From: Trichoplax sp. H2
Taxonomy: Eukaryota; Placozoa; Uniplacotomia; Trichoplacea
Length of the DNA stretch: 64,000 bases
Direction of reading: 5' to 3'
NCBI GenBank assembly: GCA_003344405.1
Contig: NOWV01000090.1
Location: 234,152 to 298,151, forward strand
Part shown: positions 12,001 to 24,592 of the stretch, in pieces
How the letters are laid out: every line of letters begins with the position of its first letter
Numbering within the stretch: the stretch's first letter is position 1
Notes under the pieces: model-generated
Told to the model about the DNA's origin: nothing
The model's input: the letters and a program-made list of their open reading frames with translations, nothing else
Databases searched by the model: none
Made by a program: the position numbers and the translations under genes

Positions 12001-13670
12001 AAGTACGGCACATAACCAAGCTTAGAAACCTTATTTAGATCAGTAGTAAATCAATCAAAGAGCTTTCTTAGCACTAGTCGATTCGATTTCATGTTCCATT
12101 TCCTTGCAGCGTGAGATGAGATTAAAATTATAGCTATGCTATTATCTGTAAGGACTTTGGAGTTGACAAATAAATGATATCACGGTTTGTATATCAGGAT
12201 AGAACACTATAAGGCCATGGCCTACAGTAGTCTACTACATCAGTAAGGACTTAGCTAGGCATAGTTGTATAGTATGGAAAGATACTAATGTTGACAGAGA
12301 ACTATCATATGGAACCTTTATATTATGACAGAATTTGACAATGCCATTACCCACGCTTGTATATTTTAAGTACTAGATTACGGAGTTGTAGGACAGTTGG
12401 AAAGATGGTAATTTTGGAAAGGTTGGCAAGTAGCTTAATAGAGGTTAGCAGATTAAAGTCAACAGGCATAGAGGTAGAAAAGCCCCTGTGTCAGTAATTC
12501 AGTAGTATTTAGGAGCTTACCTACAATGGATTATCGTCATTTGTGAGAACTTTAACATGAGTCCTTCAAAGCTGAGCAGTCAAGAGTGAAGTATATCAAG
12601 CAGAATTAGAACAGAAGTCATATTGGGACATAGAAACTATTTACTATATACCAGACTTAATTTCCGTTAATGTTAAAACGACGGTAATCTCAATATGGAA
12701 ATAACGCCTTATCAAAGCATTTTGATCTTTCTTGTATACATTGGGAATGAATTGACTTGTTACTTCAGCACAAATCTCTACAATTTAAACTTTTGAAATC
12801 AATCGTTCGATCTACCTTAGATCAAATCGACTGAAATCTTTAATAATAATTTAATAGTAAACTTTCAAGTATACTCGATTGGATCGATCGATCTTCTATT
12901 TTCTTATTAACCCAAGATAGATAGCAATCTCCATTTTTTCTTTTCCATCACGCCCAGTATATAATGATCATGGAAACGATGACGCCATTATATTGCTATG
13001 AAATTCCTTCTCTAAATCACACCCAAGGGTAGTGGCTACGACGTAGGTGATCGTTGTTTTTGCTCTAAGTTGCTTACACTAAACTTTGTCTCATTCTAAT
13101 TATAGCTATTCAATGTGACAGTCGGATATCATTTAACACAATTTTTTCTAATTGTAACAGTTACAATAACATGAATGATACATGAATAAATCAATGGTGC
13201 CATCATTAAACAGTAGAATTATTTTGATTATTAATTAGTTAACGATTGTTAGCAAAACTATTGTTGGATCTTCATCACGATATGTCTTCTAAATAAAACA
13301 GTAGTATGCGATTGCTTTTATCATTGCAGTGCCTATTCTACACTATAGATATGCTTTTCAACCATAAATAGAACATGAGTTACTCATTTGATGAAATAGA
13401 ATCTCCATACACCAAGCGTTACGAGTTAGTTTTCTTTATTTATTTTGCACAGACTAGTATGATTTGTTAGATTCTCTTCTTGTGCGTAATCATGTTATGA
13501 TTTAGGAGAATTTGATTAACTTATTCCTAGAACGTAATTCATCCTAAATGGTTGTTTAAAAGAATTTTGGATAACAACGCATTATCACCTTTCTATTAGG
13601 GCTTAGTTGGATTGCTTTTATTGACTCCTACTACTTAACCGTAGTAATTCGAAAAAAATTATTAATCGTT
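9012..13670. other. Intergenic, no gene seen
   Basis: 4.7 kb of AT-rich sequence between the insulin-family gene and the first adhesion GPCR. I found no signal-peptide exon, domain motif or RNA gene. The last kilobase (about 12.9-13.67 kb) is slightly less AT-rich and is presumably the receptor's promoter region. Confidence 0.45.
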
Positions 13671-16600
13671 ATGGCTATCAAAAATCTAAATTATTTTTAT
13701 TCCTTCCTCTTGTTGATGTTATTCTTGGTAAGTTAAAAATTCATCTCATTCTAATCATATAAGACTAGATCAACTTCAATTTATCAAATATTTAGTAATC
13801 ATAAGAAACTATCAACAATATCTGTGATTTTAGTAAAATCATCATAATAATTTTTTTAAATGATCCTATGATATGGACTAAGGTTTTATCCATTTTATTT
13901 TCTTCTCGGATTGAACTTACTCCTCTAGTCTTCTCATCATCGAGTTAACGGTATGAATATTTAATCCTTAATCTATCTTTAATAACTCTTTCATACGATA
14001 ATTATCCTTACTTAATTCTTGCTGTAATCGCAAAATCATTCCGCTATAGGGTCATAATGATTTTAATTAAAAACGATTTATAAGGCATTACCATGAAATT
14101 AGTTATTCTAAATTGAACTCGATTCTGTTTGTTTTTATACTTGTTATTCAATTCTTAACAAGGATTACTTTCATCAAATATTTATAGCTTGTCAGTAATG
14201 CTGGCATTAAATATTCCAGCATAACTGGCTTCGAAGATAGTTAAAATAATGCATGATTTTTGGCTATGTATTAACTTAAAATCTCGATTGTTTTGTTGCG
14301 ATTCAATTTTATAGGAGCAGATTTTTTTATGATATCTCCCATTGTAGCTGGTTTTATTCAGTCTCCACAATATCCAAATCCTTATCCTGCAGGGCTGGAA
14401 TGTATTTGGAGTTTAACAGCTTCACCAAACTTCACAGTTATAGCCAAAATTTATGATTTCGATGTCAAACCTCGTGTAGAAGGAATTTGTTCAGATTATC
14501 TTCGATTCTCAGCCGGTGTAGAACCTTTATCACAAAATGTCTCCATTTATTGTGGACAAACTTATCCCAATTCAATCCATTTCAACACACGAAACTTGTA
14601 CGTTGAATTCTCTACTCCAATTGCAGTAAATGTTAGTGGTTATCATGGATTTCGACTGGGATATTCGTTATGTAAGATTTCATGCTTTTGCTAAGGTTTA
14701 CTTTTAGACTCACACTATAGAGAATAGGTATAGCACTAGCAGTGGCTATTAGGATAACATAATCTGAATTTATATCTTATAGATATCCAGAGTAGATTGG
14801 TCAACTTTTCGTATATAGAAAGCTCGAGCCCATTTCGAACTCTATCTCTAAATAATGCCAATGTACCAGCTTCTAGACGCTATCCAATTCAAATCACATG
14901 CGGCTATACCGGAATGCCCGTCTTAACAGGCACTAATTTTACTTGGTTTAATAATAACCAACAGTTAGGCACGATATCTGCAAATTCATCCACTATTACC
15001 TCAGTCGGAGGATTTACACTAAATTTAAATTCAGATAATGTATCGACGACACTAACGATATTCAAGGAAACTTCATTAAATGTCTACAGCAATTATAGAT
15101 GCAATATTACTACCGTAGCCCAAACAATTTCCATACAAGGTAATTTAATCAAGATATCAGACTATCAACTACAGGTTCTAGGAGAAAATAGTATTTTGGA
15201 AGGCCAGACGATGCAATTAGAATGTACGGTAATATATACCCTGGGTAATACAAGTGGATGGGAAACATTTACGTGGCTTCTCGATAATTCTCCGTTAACA
15301 AGTTAGCGCCATGTTATATAGTTATTATTAGATTGTATTAAATAAAAGTATTAAGCAATTTGAAGATAACTAATTATATCATATCATGATTTTATCATAA
15401 TATAAATTTATAATTTACAGATCAAGAAGCCAACGTTCAGATCATCAGTAATGCTACCATATCAACGCTGATCCTAGTCAATATAACTCAATCAACATTT
15501 AATACCAGCAAGCCCGTTTTCACTTGTTCTTACGATGGAGACAACGGCATAAAATCTCAAAATCATACGGTAGAAATTTTGCAAGCCCCTGCGGCCCCTA
15601 AAACTTTGGATCTATTGGAAACTCTACTTCCATTTCAGACCGTTATTCCTTCGGGTGTAGTGGAAACATCTAATGGTCCATGGCAAACTCTAATTTTAAT
15701 TCAGTCTAGTGCTTCATCGAAAACTTCAGATACACTAGTATCTGAAGTTCCACTTGCATCGCCAACTATAGTTCCAGTCCAATCTATCGATCAATCACAA
15801 ATTTCTAAATCATTGGTCGTTCCAATTCGACCGATCATTCCATCGGAAGTCGAACCGGAATTTCCAATTCGACCGATCATTCCATCGGAAATCGAACCGG
15901 AACTTCCATTTCCAACTATCATTCGATCGGAAACTGCGCCGCCATCACAAGCTTCAGTACCAGTAATACCTGCAAGTCGGAATCCTTCTCAGACTCCTGT
16001 TCTATCAGAGTCTACAAAGCCATCTGAAGTTCTATCGGAAACTTTAGCTCCATTTCCAACAATTAGTCCATCCCAGGTTATTTTACCATCTGAAACCAAA
16101 CTTTCAATAGAAAGTATATCTATAACTACGGCTCCATCCGAGCCTTTGGTCCCACCTGGAACCTTTGTACCATCTCAGGCCCTTCTTTCATCGCAAACTC
16201 CATTTCTTTCTGAGATTCTGCTACCTTCTATAACGCTGTCACGGTCGGAAAATTCGGTCTTTTCTGAGACTCTAATTCCATCTCAAACGGTATCCTCTCC
16301 GGAAGGATTAGTTTCTTCTAAAAATTTATTTCCTTCCGAAACAATTATTCTATCCAGTGTCGTTGCTTTATCTCAAAGTTCAGTTTTATCCGCATCGTCA
16401 GCAAAATCTCGAACTACAGCTTTATCCCAATCTTCCACTTCGACTCAAAGCCTAGTTTCTTCTCTGTCCTCAACTTCCTCTCGATCTTCAATATCATCAA
16501 CTATTACAACTTCATCGCGATATTCCAATACGTTGCAGTCTATATTACCTTCCGAAGGTTCAGTTGCATCTCAATTATTAGTCTCATCAAATGCAGTAGA

Positions 16601-19600
16601 TCAACTTCAAACTTTATCTCAAACTCCGGTTGTATTTCCGTCTCCAATTCCATCCCAAGTTCCAGTAACATCTCAAGCTGCACCTCCATCTCCAACTTCA
16701 GTTCTATCTTTGCTTACGATTCCATCTCAAGTTCCAGCTACATCTCCAGCTGCTCCTTCATCTGAAACTCCAACTGTATCTATATCTTTGACTCCATCTC
16801 AAATTCCGATTACACCTCCTGTTCCATCTCCATCTCTGGCACCAGCACCATCTAGTAATAGGACATGCCCAAGTGAATTAGCAAATGGATACCTTTGGCC
16901 AGAAACATCTATTGGTATGGTGGCATTGGTTTCATGCCAACAATCTACCATCGGTTTGTATCTAAATTTCATCAACATCACCACAAAAATTATTTCCGTA
17001 CAAGTATATAAGGATTTAACACTTACTTCTCTATGCAGTAATATCTTTACGGATTTAAAAATTACTTAAGTCTTATGAAATAGTATATATTCCCTTCATA
17101 TTAGAAAGCAAAATCATTACTATCTTAGTAACTTTGAGTCCCGAATTGATACTCCAGCTGTAGTCCGCATAAGCATATTATTCTTTTCATCACATAAATC
17201 CAAATTTAAATGATCCTGTACGATTTCAGTAGTTTGTAATAGATCTATTCGAGTTGTTTGTGTAGTTTAAAATTAATTTAGCTTAAGCGTGTCATTTACA
17301 GTACTTCCAGATGCAATATTCTTCTCTAATCTTATAGCAGAGGTGACTTTAATATCTTATTGAACTAATATTGTATGGACTATTTCGGAAAATACCAGCT
17401 GAGCATCTTTTTTACGTTGAGGCTGAAAATAGTTCTAGATTCGGTATTCATTAATTAGTTCCCCAATTAAGAATTTGCACAAACAGATTATTATTCTCAT
17501 CGTACAATTCCAAGATAAATAATCCTGTACGATATCAATAATTTATAATAGATCTATTTGAATTGTTTGATTAGTTTGAAAATCAATTTAGCTTTCTGGC
17601 ATTAACATCACATACAGATCCTACATCCTTCTCTAATCTGATAGCAGATAAAAATTTAACATCTTGTTGAACTAATATTGTATGGACTATTTCAGGAAAC
17701 GCTAGCCGTGCATGCATTTTCGTTGAGGCTGAAAATAGGTCTAGATGGGATCAAGTATCTACTAATCAGTGCCCTAGTCAGAGCTTCATTTCTTTGCAAC
17801 AAGAGGTAGAGTACATCATTTCGATCTATGTGATTGATGTAATGGCATTAAAACGCTATCTTAAGTAGATAACTGTGTCTATTTTTTTCTTTAAATCCCA
17901 AATTACACTTCAATAGGCATCATTATTAAACGATAGCAGTAATAACATAACCGACATATTAAGTAAATTACAAAATATCACTGAAACGCCAGCTAATAAA
18001 AGCCTTAGTGTTGGTGATATCTTGGTAGCGAATTCGATCTTGGATACAGTGGCTAACGTTAGCAAAAATCAAACAGTTTCTGTCAGGGATCTTTATGTAA
18101 GAATACGGAAAAAATGATATATCCTTATTTTGATATATTATTAGTCTTTTTAATGAATCTAGACCTTTGAATTGTGCGTTTTCCAGCGATTGAGGTCTTG
18201 TAAATAATCTTGTAAAATATTTTATTTGTAACTGGTAACAGGAATTTGTTCGGACAGGAAGCAATTTAATCGATTTAAAAAATCGAAATCAGTGGAATAT
18301 TATACAACAGGTAAAAGAATAATTGCTAAAGAATAAAATTTTGAAATTTTTCGTTGTAACAATTAAGTTTCTTTCCACTTGTAATTTAAAAACGACAATC
18401 ATTAAATCTCGTTAATATTACGCTGTTAACACTGTATTGCTTATTTATCATTTGCTCTTTATTCAAAGACGAGACCAGGAACAACAGAATTGAGTCGAAA
18501 CTTGGACCAATTTAGTAGCCAAGTCAGCGTTAATCCTAACCAAACCATAATTGTAGCAGCCAATAATATTGGTATATTTATAAGTGATTGATTTCCCCGA
18601 TTTATAGCATTTATTAATTCATCAGATCGTATATTTTACTAATTTTACTTGCAAATTAATCTACAAAGTATGCCAGTACTTGAGATACCATGAAATAGAA
18701 GTTATATATCAATAAGATATTTGTTTAAATTGTACTTCTTAAAAGAGTTAATTTATTATTTTGCATAGTTGCTATAAGCATTTCTATCTAAATAAGTTAT
18801 CTATCTCTTCTGGTATTAAGTACACTTATGGCATAGTATGTTTTATCTCTCCTAGTAATATAAAAAATTTAAACAAGACTAGTATATTGAATGACTGGCA
18901 ATCTCCAAGACCTGCTTGATAATATGAAATGCCTAAATGAATCATTATTATTTGTTATAGTCATGGAGGTTTATGGTTTTAGCCCACAACTGAACCGAAA
19001 TTATCAATTTCCCGATAGAGTTTTTAGTCTGGCTAATTCACCATCGAACGACATTATTTTCCAGACCAATAATTCACAGAATTGGTTAAGAGGCAATAAA
19101 ATCAAACTACCAGCCTCTACATTTCAAAGTATGATTTAGCTACATTGTACATTTTTAGGATAAAGTAATATTAATTATTTTACTACATGAATTGAACGGG
19201 ATTTCTTTATCATATAGGCTATAATACAAATATTAAGGTGGTCAGTTTCATGTACAGAACGTTAAGTGAGCTCTTGCCTGATGAGATTGATCAAAGTATA
19301 AGGTAAAATCTCCCTCTATTTCATTCGTCCTTTCTGTGTTTATTAACTAATTATTTACAGTCATATTCGATCAAATTCTATTCTATCATTATTTATTTAT
19401 CTTTAAACATTATTTCGTAGTGCATCTTCAAGAAATTGGATTCCGCAAACATTGGTAATTTCTACCTCTCTTTATCCGCCCCTTATCGCAGCATTATTAG
19501 AACCACTTGAATATATATTGGAAAAACTATCGAATGAAACGGTAGCTTTATTTGCGCCATTATTAAAAATTATTTTAATTAAGTCGATTTGACACTGCTT

Positions 19601-22600
19601 ATGCAATTATACGAAGAGATGCACGTGAAGGTATTAACACATTAAATTCATATATAGTCCTATTTATTTTCTCATTTACAGCTAATATACAATCAACAAT
19701 TATACGCAGTTTCTAACAATTTTAACTGTTCATTCTGGAATTATTCTATAAGGTTCGTGCGTTCTATTCACGGAATAATTCTTTTTCACGATAGAAATAT
19801 CATCCACGCTCCTATTCGCCATGAAGTGTCTGTTAATTTTTTTTCTTGGCATTAATATAATGTAGAACTATCCATAGCGGGGCTTGGTCAAATCAAGGAT
19901 GTCGTAGTAAATCCTTCAATTCTACTCATATTGTCTGCCAGTGTGATCATTTAACTAATTTCGCTGTATTAATGCGTCTATCGGAAAGAAACGTAAGTAT
20001 TATGAATGTCTTAGAATACTGTTGACTAGATTATCGATTTAAAAACACGATCTGCACCAATACGAAATGGGGATTAGCGAACTATACAAAACGGACGTAA
20101 TTAACGACTTTGAATGAAAAAATATGATCGGTAAACTAATTCTATTTTATGTTGATTTAACAGCTTAGTGCGCCTATCCAACTTTCTCTTGAAATAATAA
20201 CTTATGTTGGCTGCGGCCTTTCAGTGGCTGGATTATCTGTTACTATTGCTGTTTACGTCTTTTTATGGAAGTGAGATATATATATGTATAAGCAAATCAT
20301 CTCAATATCAATTCTGTACTGATCCAAAATTTTCTGATGAAATTTGCAATAAATTATATGACGAATCCAAAATTATCGCAATTAATCACCTCAACATTAT
20401 CAATAATGATAATTATTTAAAAGATTAATTTTTTTATGTATTAATTAATAACAGATTTTTGAAAAATGCAACGCATAAAATACATTTAAACCTATTTATT
20501 TGGCTCTTACTCTCCAATCTGATATTAATGTTCGTCGACTTAGCAAAAAATGTCAAGGTATTCCATACATCATTAATTGTAATTGATAGTTAACAGCCGA
20601 TTTAGGTGTTAAATAATTAATAATATTTCGATCTAACTTTATTACCGTACGTTTATTCGAATATAAATTGTCGATATGCCTTAAACTATTAAGTATTTAG
20701 TATTTTATCAGCTTCTAATTTATAACTAATCAGTAATATTATATATTATTCTATTCATTCCCGTTAACCTATACCACGGCATAAAATCCTACTTTAGTAG
20801 TCTTGGATAATTTTAAGTTTCTATTTATAGTTCTTAATAGACATCACAGCTCCTCACCTACTTGGTGATAGACTATTCTATCTATCTCTATCTATCTAAT
20901 TATTTTATCTAATAGATAAATAATATAAATCTTGCTAGTGATATTTTTTGGATAATCCTATCCTAATATATTCCCTTTCTAATTGATTAATAATTATAAT
21001 GTAACAGTTTATCTTCTTTGCAATACCATACTCGTATATTATCCATTTTGACTTTATTGCTAGTAGCTACTGGTATTTATTCTCATTTATCTGCCCTCTA
21101 TTTTATTCATTCAAGTTTTATGACACTGTTGCAGGTACTGAAACGTTTTCAATCAAAAAGTAACCAATACATCAACTTCTTTTTTTGATTTTATAGCCAT
21201 TGTGCGCTGCTTTTGCTTGCTTATTACATTTTACGCTCTTAACCACTTTCTCTTGGATGCTAATTGAGGGCATTCACATCTACTTTATCTTGGTAAAAGT
21301 TTTCGACGTCCGTGAAAAATTTCGTTATTATCACGCAGCATCCATAGGTATATAATTAAGTGCTTACTTAGGATATAAAGCAATTTATCAATCTAAATTC
21401 CCCTTTCTAAAAACTGCAACCTTAATGAGATATTCTAGGATTAATTATGCTTAATATTTCCGATAATCACTATTTATAATTCTTATTTTTCTAAAGGCTT
21501 TTCAGCTATAGTTGCAATTCTTACTGCGGCTATTACTAGTGGCGTTAGAGGAGTAGAATTTTATTTAAGCTCGCAAGGGTTAGAATAGCATTAATTTATA
21601 AAATAATATAGCAGCATGAGATTGCTATAATAATCTTTTCAGAACTATCACTAATAGTTGTATTTATTTTTACAGTTGCTGGTTATCAGCTCAAAATTGG
21701 GTTATTCTTGCATTCATCATTCCATTTATAATTATTTTTGTGGTATGAATACCTTCATTTATCTTCGTAATTTTATTTCAATTATGAATAGTTAAATTGG
21801 CAAGATATAAGGATTTTCTACTTCACATTTGTTACTTTGATTGGCTAAAACGATTATTTTGGGTTTAAATTATTAAATGCCAACATCAAGTAACGTAATA
21901 TACTGGCGATATTGTTCAACTGCTTTTTACTTATTTTGGTAATGATGGGTATAAATAAATGAGCATGTACCCAAAAGTAATCGCAGTATATTATTTTTTA
22001 TAGGCCAATGTAATATTTTGTGGTTTGGCCATCCATACCATGCTCCATACGAAAAAAGTCGCAGAGGAAGCTAAAGATTTACAAAAAGCCAGGTAAATTA
22101 AGCGATAGAATTTATCATAAATCACACAATTGCTTTAAATGCTAATTTATTCAAAAAAATTTTTCATATTAGAATTGCTTTACGAGGTCTAATTATTCTA
22201 ACGCCAATTCTTGGCTTAACTTGGTCTTTCGGTTGCGCTCTCATGGTTTCTGACAGCGTTGTACTTCAATATTTATTTGCTATTACTAACTCAATTCAGG
22301 TAGACGAAATCGAATGTAACACATAGCTGACGTTTAATAACCTACCGCAAGTTAATCAGATTTATAAGTTATTATTCAGTAAAACCTAAAAAATGATGTA
22401 TAACATTTTAATCTTAGGGTGTCTATATCTTTTTCACTCACTGTCTTTTAAGCAAAAAGGTAAGATCTCAAATTCATATTGACTAAAAGTTATCTAGTTC
22501 AATTAGAATCTAAATAAGTCATTATAAAATATAGCCCGAAATATAAACCTAGTAAATCCAGGCTTAAAATTTTTACCGTCACTTCAGACGTAATACTTTC

Positions 22601-24501
22601 TTTTTTAACTTTAGTCGACGATCTCACGTGTATTGAGGCATTAATCCTTACTAGTTTAGAAAATACGTATTCTATACTACTATTAACTTTTAAAGCTTTA
22701 GCTAAACAGCGTTATTACGTCTAGTTCTGCATGTGTTAGTAATATATCACATCAGCCGAGTATTATAAATCGAATCGCTAATATTGATCTTTAGATGATC
22801 CAGGAATATTTATTTTATCAATACGTTATCAACTATTTGCAGATTCTAAAAATGCTGTCCTCATTTCTCTTATTAGTAATTACGAATATTGTCAGCAGCA
22901 CCTAAAATGCTGACCATATAAAATCTCGCGTATAGAATAATTACTCCCAAAACGAACCTAAAAATATTATTTAAAATTAAAATACTGAAATTACTGCTAT
23001 ATAATTTTTTGTCACAGATCAAAGAAGCCTACAATAAATCGAAAAGAAAAGGAAGGAGGTTCATGCTCAGTAAGAAAAAAATCAGGTATATTGGATGTCT
23101 TCGACGTGAAATGATTTTATGCTTATTAAGATTGGCCTATCGGCCTATTTATTCCTTTGAAAGATTGAAATTAATAACTTCAATTTATCTCCTTATTATA
23201 GCCATAAAAAATATAACGCCCAAGAATCTTCACATTCACAATCAAGGCCTAGGTATGAAATAATGAGATCTCTGACGTGGAGTAACTCACTAAAAGCAAG
23301 ATCTACTTGATTTATTTATTTATATACGTTATTTCATCTTCATGGCGGTAACATTTATTTAGCTTTAGTTCTTGCTTATTATCTGGTGAACAATTACGAG
23401 GCGTAAATACTTCAATTTAGTATGGAGAATACTCAAAAAATAATATGCAGCTTAATTTTCATATTAAATAAATATGAATCTGTTATTATTAGACTATTTG
23501 TACCCTTAACGACTCTTCTGAATAGATATTGTCTCAACAAACTAACATAGACTGCATCATCTGCGTAATTTAGACTCGAACATGATCGAGATTGTAACGA
23601 ATTTTAATATCACGTACATGTTGTTGCTAAAAGTAACCGTATTATCTGTAATTAGTATATATGGTTCGCTTTGGAGTGATTCTATTTATGTCGAATTTTT
23701 GTAGCTATATAGCAGATTATCAATTCTAGATTTTAAGATCCTTTACGCTATTTCCTTCTTAACATTGACGGCAAAACTAGATTTCTATTGTAATTAATTT
23801 AGCTCATTAAATGCATGATAAAACAAGCGGATTCAATTCAAATTTTTTATTATTCTAGTGTCAGCAGCCCTAAATTCAGTAAAATGACTACCTTGGAAAG
23901 CTACAATTTGGATTCTACGCAACCCGTTGTATTAACTGCAATGAAAGTTTATTCCGACTATGAAAGTGAAGACATTTCATCTTTGCAACCGACCGCAATT
24001 GCTGTTTCTGTCGCTGATGCAAAGATTCCACAACGTGATGATCATTTACGAGAAAATTACCGCTACGGCATCATCAATCATACCTATGATGACTCCGACA
24101 TTCAACCACAACAAGACACAATTACTGAAAAATGCGCCGCGAATAATCACGATAAAGTGGATGATGTTAAAGATTCGCTAGAAGGAACTGACCATCACGG
24201 CATCATCAATCAAACTTTCGAGGATTCTGAAATTCAGCCGCAAGTGGATGCAATTACAGAAAAATCGTTATCAAATAATCAAGATCATTTTCACAACGTA
24301 TCATCTTCACCGCCATATACAAATTCTACTTCCGCTCCTGATGTTGATATCCGGCCCAATCGTGAGGACCAGTTGAAAAATAGCGACCATCAACGTTTAC
24401 TTAATCACGATTTGAAATATCAACCAGAAGCGAATCCTGACAATACAACAGCGAATTATGTCAGTAAAACGGATATTTTCGATGAAGAGATGTTACTGTA
24501 G
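13671..24501 (+). CDS. Adhesion GPCR A: CUB, Ig, mucin-like stalk, HormR, GAIN/GPS, 7TM
   Basis: Exons: 13671-13727, 13929-13950 (tentative), 14315-14671, 14783-15301, 15421-16953, 17696-17805, 17917-18096, 18242-18310, 18469-18571, 18910-19128, 19218-19302, 19421-19541, 19682-19752, 19866-19992, 20164-20270, 20455-20557, 21197-21347, 21497-21578, 21676-21742, 22004-22092, 22173-22299, 22418-22459, 23018-23085, 23859-24501. Total 5052 nt, about 1683 residues. Order: signal peptide [22 protein letters not shown] (27-145); two Ig-like domains (146-371; CGY..W..YRC, then LEC..W..FTCSY); Ser/Thr/Pro stalk (373-799); HormR (800-866); GAIN with GPS (867-1191; CSFWNY, then CDHLT with the HL/T cleavage site kept); 7TM (1192-1450; [46 protein letters not shown]); 214-residue tail with a 44-residue repeat. 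It should be a surface receptor, self-cleaved at the GPS, with GAIN release exposing a tethered agonist. The first CUB cysteine is replaced (GADFFM against DCGDYM in the paralogue at 28.9-37.7 kb). Confidence 0.92.
15582..16860 (+). other. Mucin-like Ser/Thr/Pro stalk inside receptor A
   Basis: About 427 residues made largely of Ser, Thr, Pro, Val and Leu in loose 7-10-residue units of the type PSQ(T/V)P or PSE(T/I), including a near-perfect 14-residue tandem pair around [14 protein letters not shown]. It lies in the same exon (15421-16953) as the end of the second Ig-like domain and the start of HormR. In the paralogue the equivalent linker is about eight residues (PAQPQPST). It is likely heavily O-glycosylated and extended, lifting the CUB-Ig head away from the membrane. 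Confidence 0.9.
17168..17790 (+). repeat. Tandem duplication in receptor A, with an intact and a decayed HormR exon
   Basis: Two ~310-base units (about 17168-17478 and 17476-17790) share the upstream intron, with near-identical stretches such as 'actaatattgtatggacta', and a HormR exon. The second unit has acceptor TTTCAG and an intact exon at 17696-17805. The first has TTTCGG instead of an acceptor and a frame-broken, cysteine-less exon relic. Confidence 0.8.
17389..17475 (+). pseudogene. Decayed duplicate of the second HormR exon
   Basis: The sequence matches the live exon at 17696-17805 over stretches such as 'cgttgaggctgaaaatag' and 'tctaga'. It has indels, lacks the TGC for the conserved cysteine after SRA, and its acceptor is CGG instead of CAG. 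It should not be spliced and lies as a fossil within the intron. Confidence 0.75.
19682..19992 (+). other. GPS autoproteolysis motif of receptor A (two exons)
   Basis: Exons 19682-19752 and 19866-19992 together encode the C-terminal GAIN strands: NCSFWNYS, then GAWSNQGC, then [14 protein letters not shown]. Four cysteines, both tryptophans and the His-Leu/Thr scissile triad are present, so cleavage competence is expected. The residues after the cleavage point (TNFAVLM) are the tethered-agonist segment of the family. Confidence 0.93.
20872..20897. repeat. CTAT microsatellite in an intron of receptor A
   Basis: About six imperfect CTAT units in the long intron between the TM2 and TM3 exons. 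No function is implied. Confidence 0.7.
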
Positions 24502-24586
24502 CCGGTTATTAATCAGTTTTAAGTATTTCGCTCACATGGAATTTATATTGACTACGATATTTACAGTTATATTATTTCTATTTAAG

Positions 24587-24592
24587 AATAAA
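24587..24592 (+). terminator. Poly(A) signal of receptor A
   Basis: AATAAA lies 86 bases after the receptor A stop codon, the only canonical signal close downstream. Confidence 0.65.

Noticed and set aside
20204-20428. 74-codon frame starting in the TM1 exon of receptor A
   Set aside because: It is in frame only by a different register over the exon and runs through the donor at 20271 into intron. The receptor frame is set by homology to receptor B.
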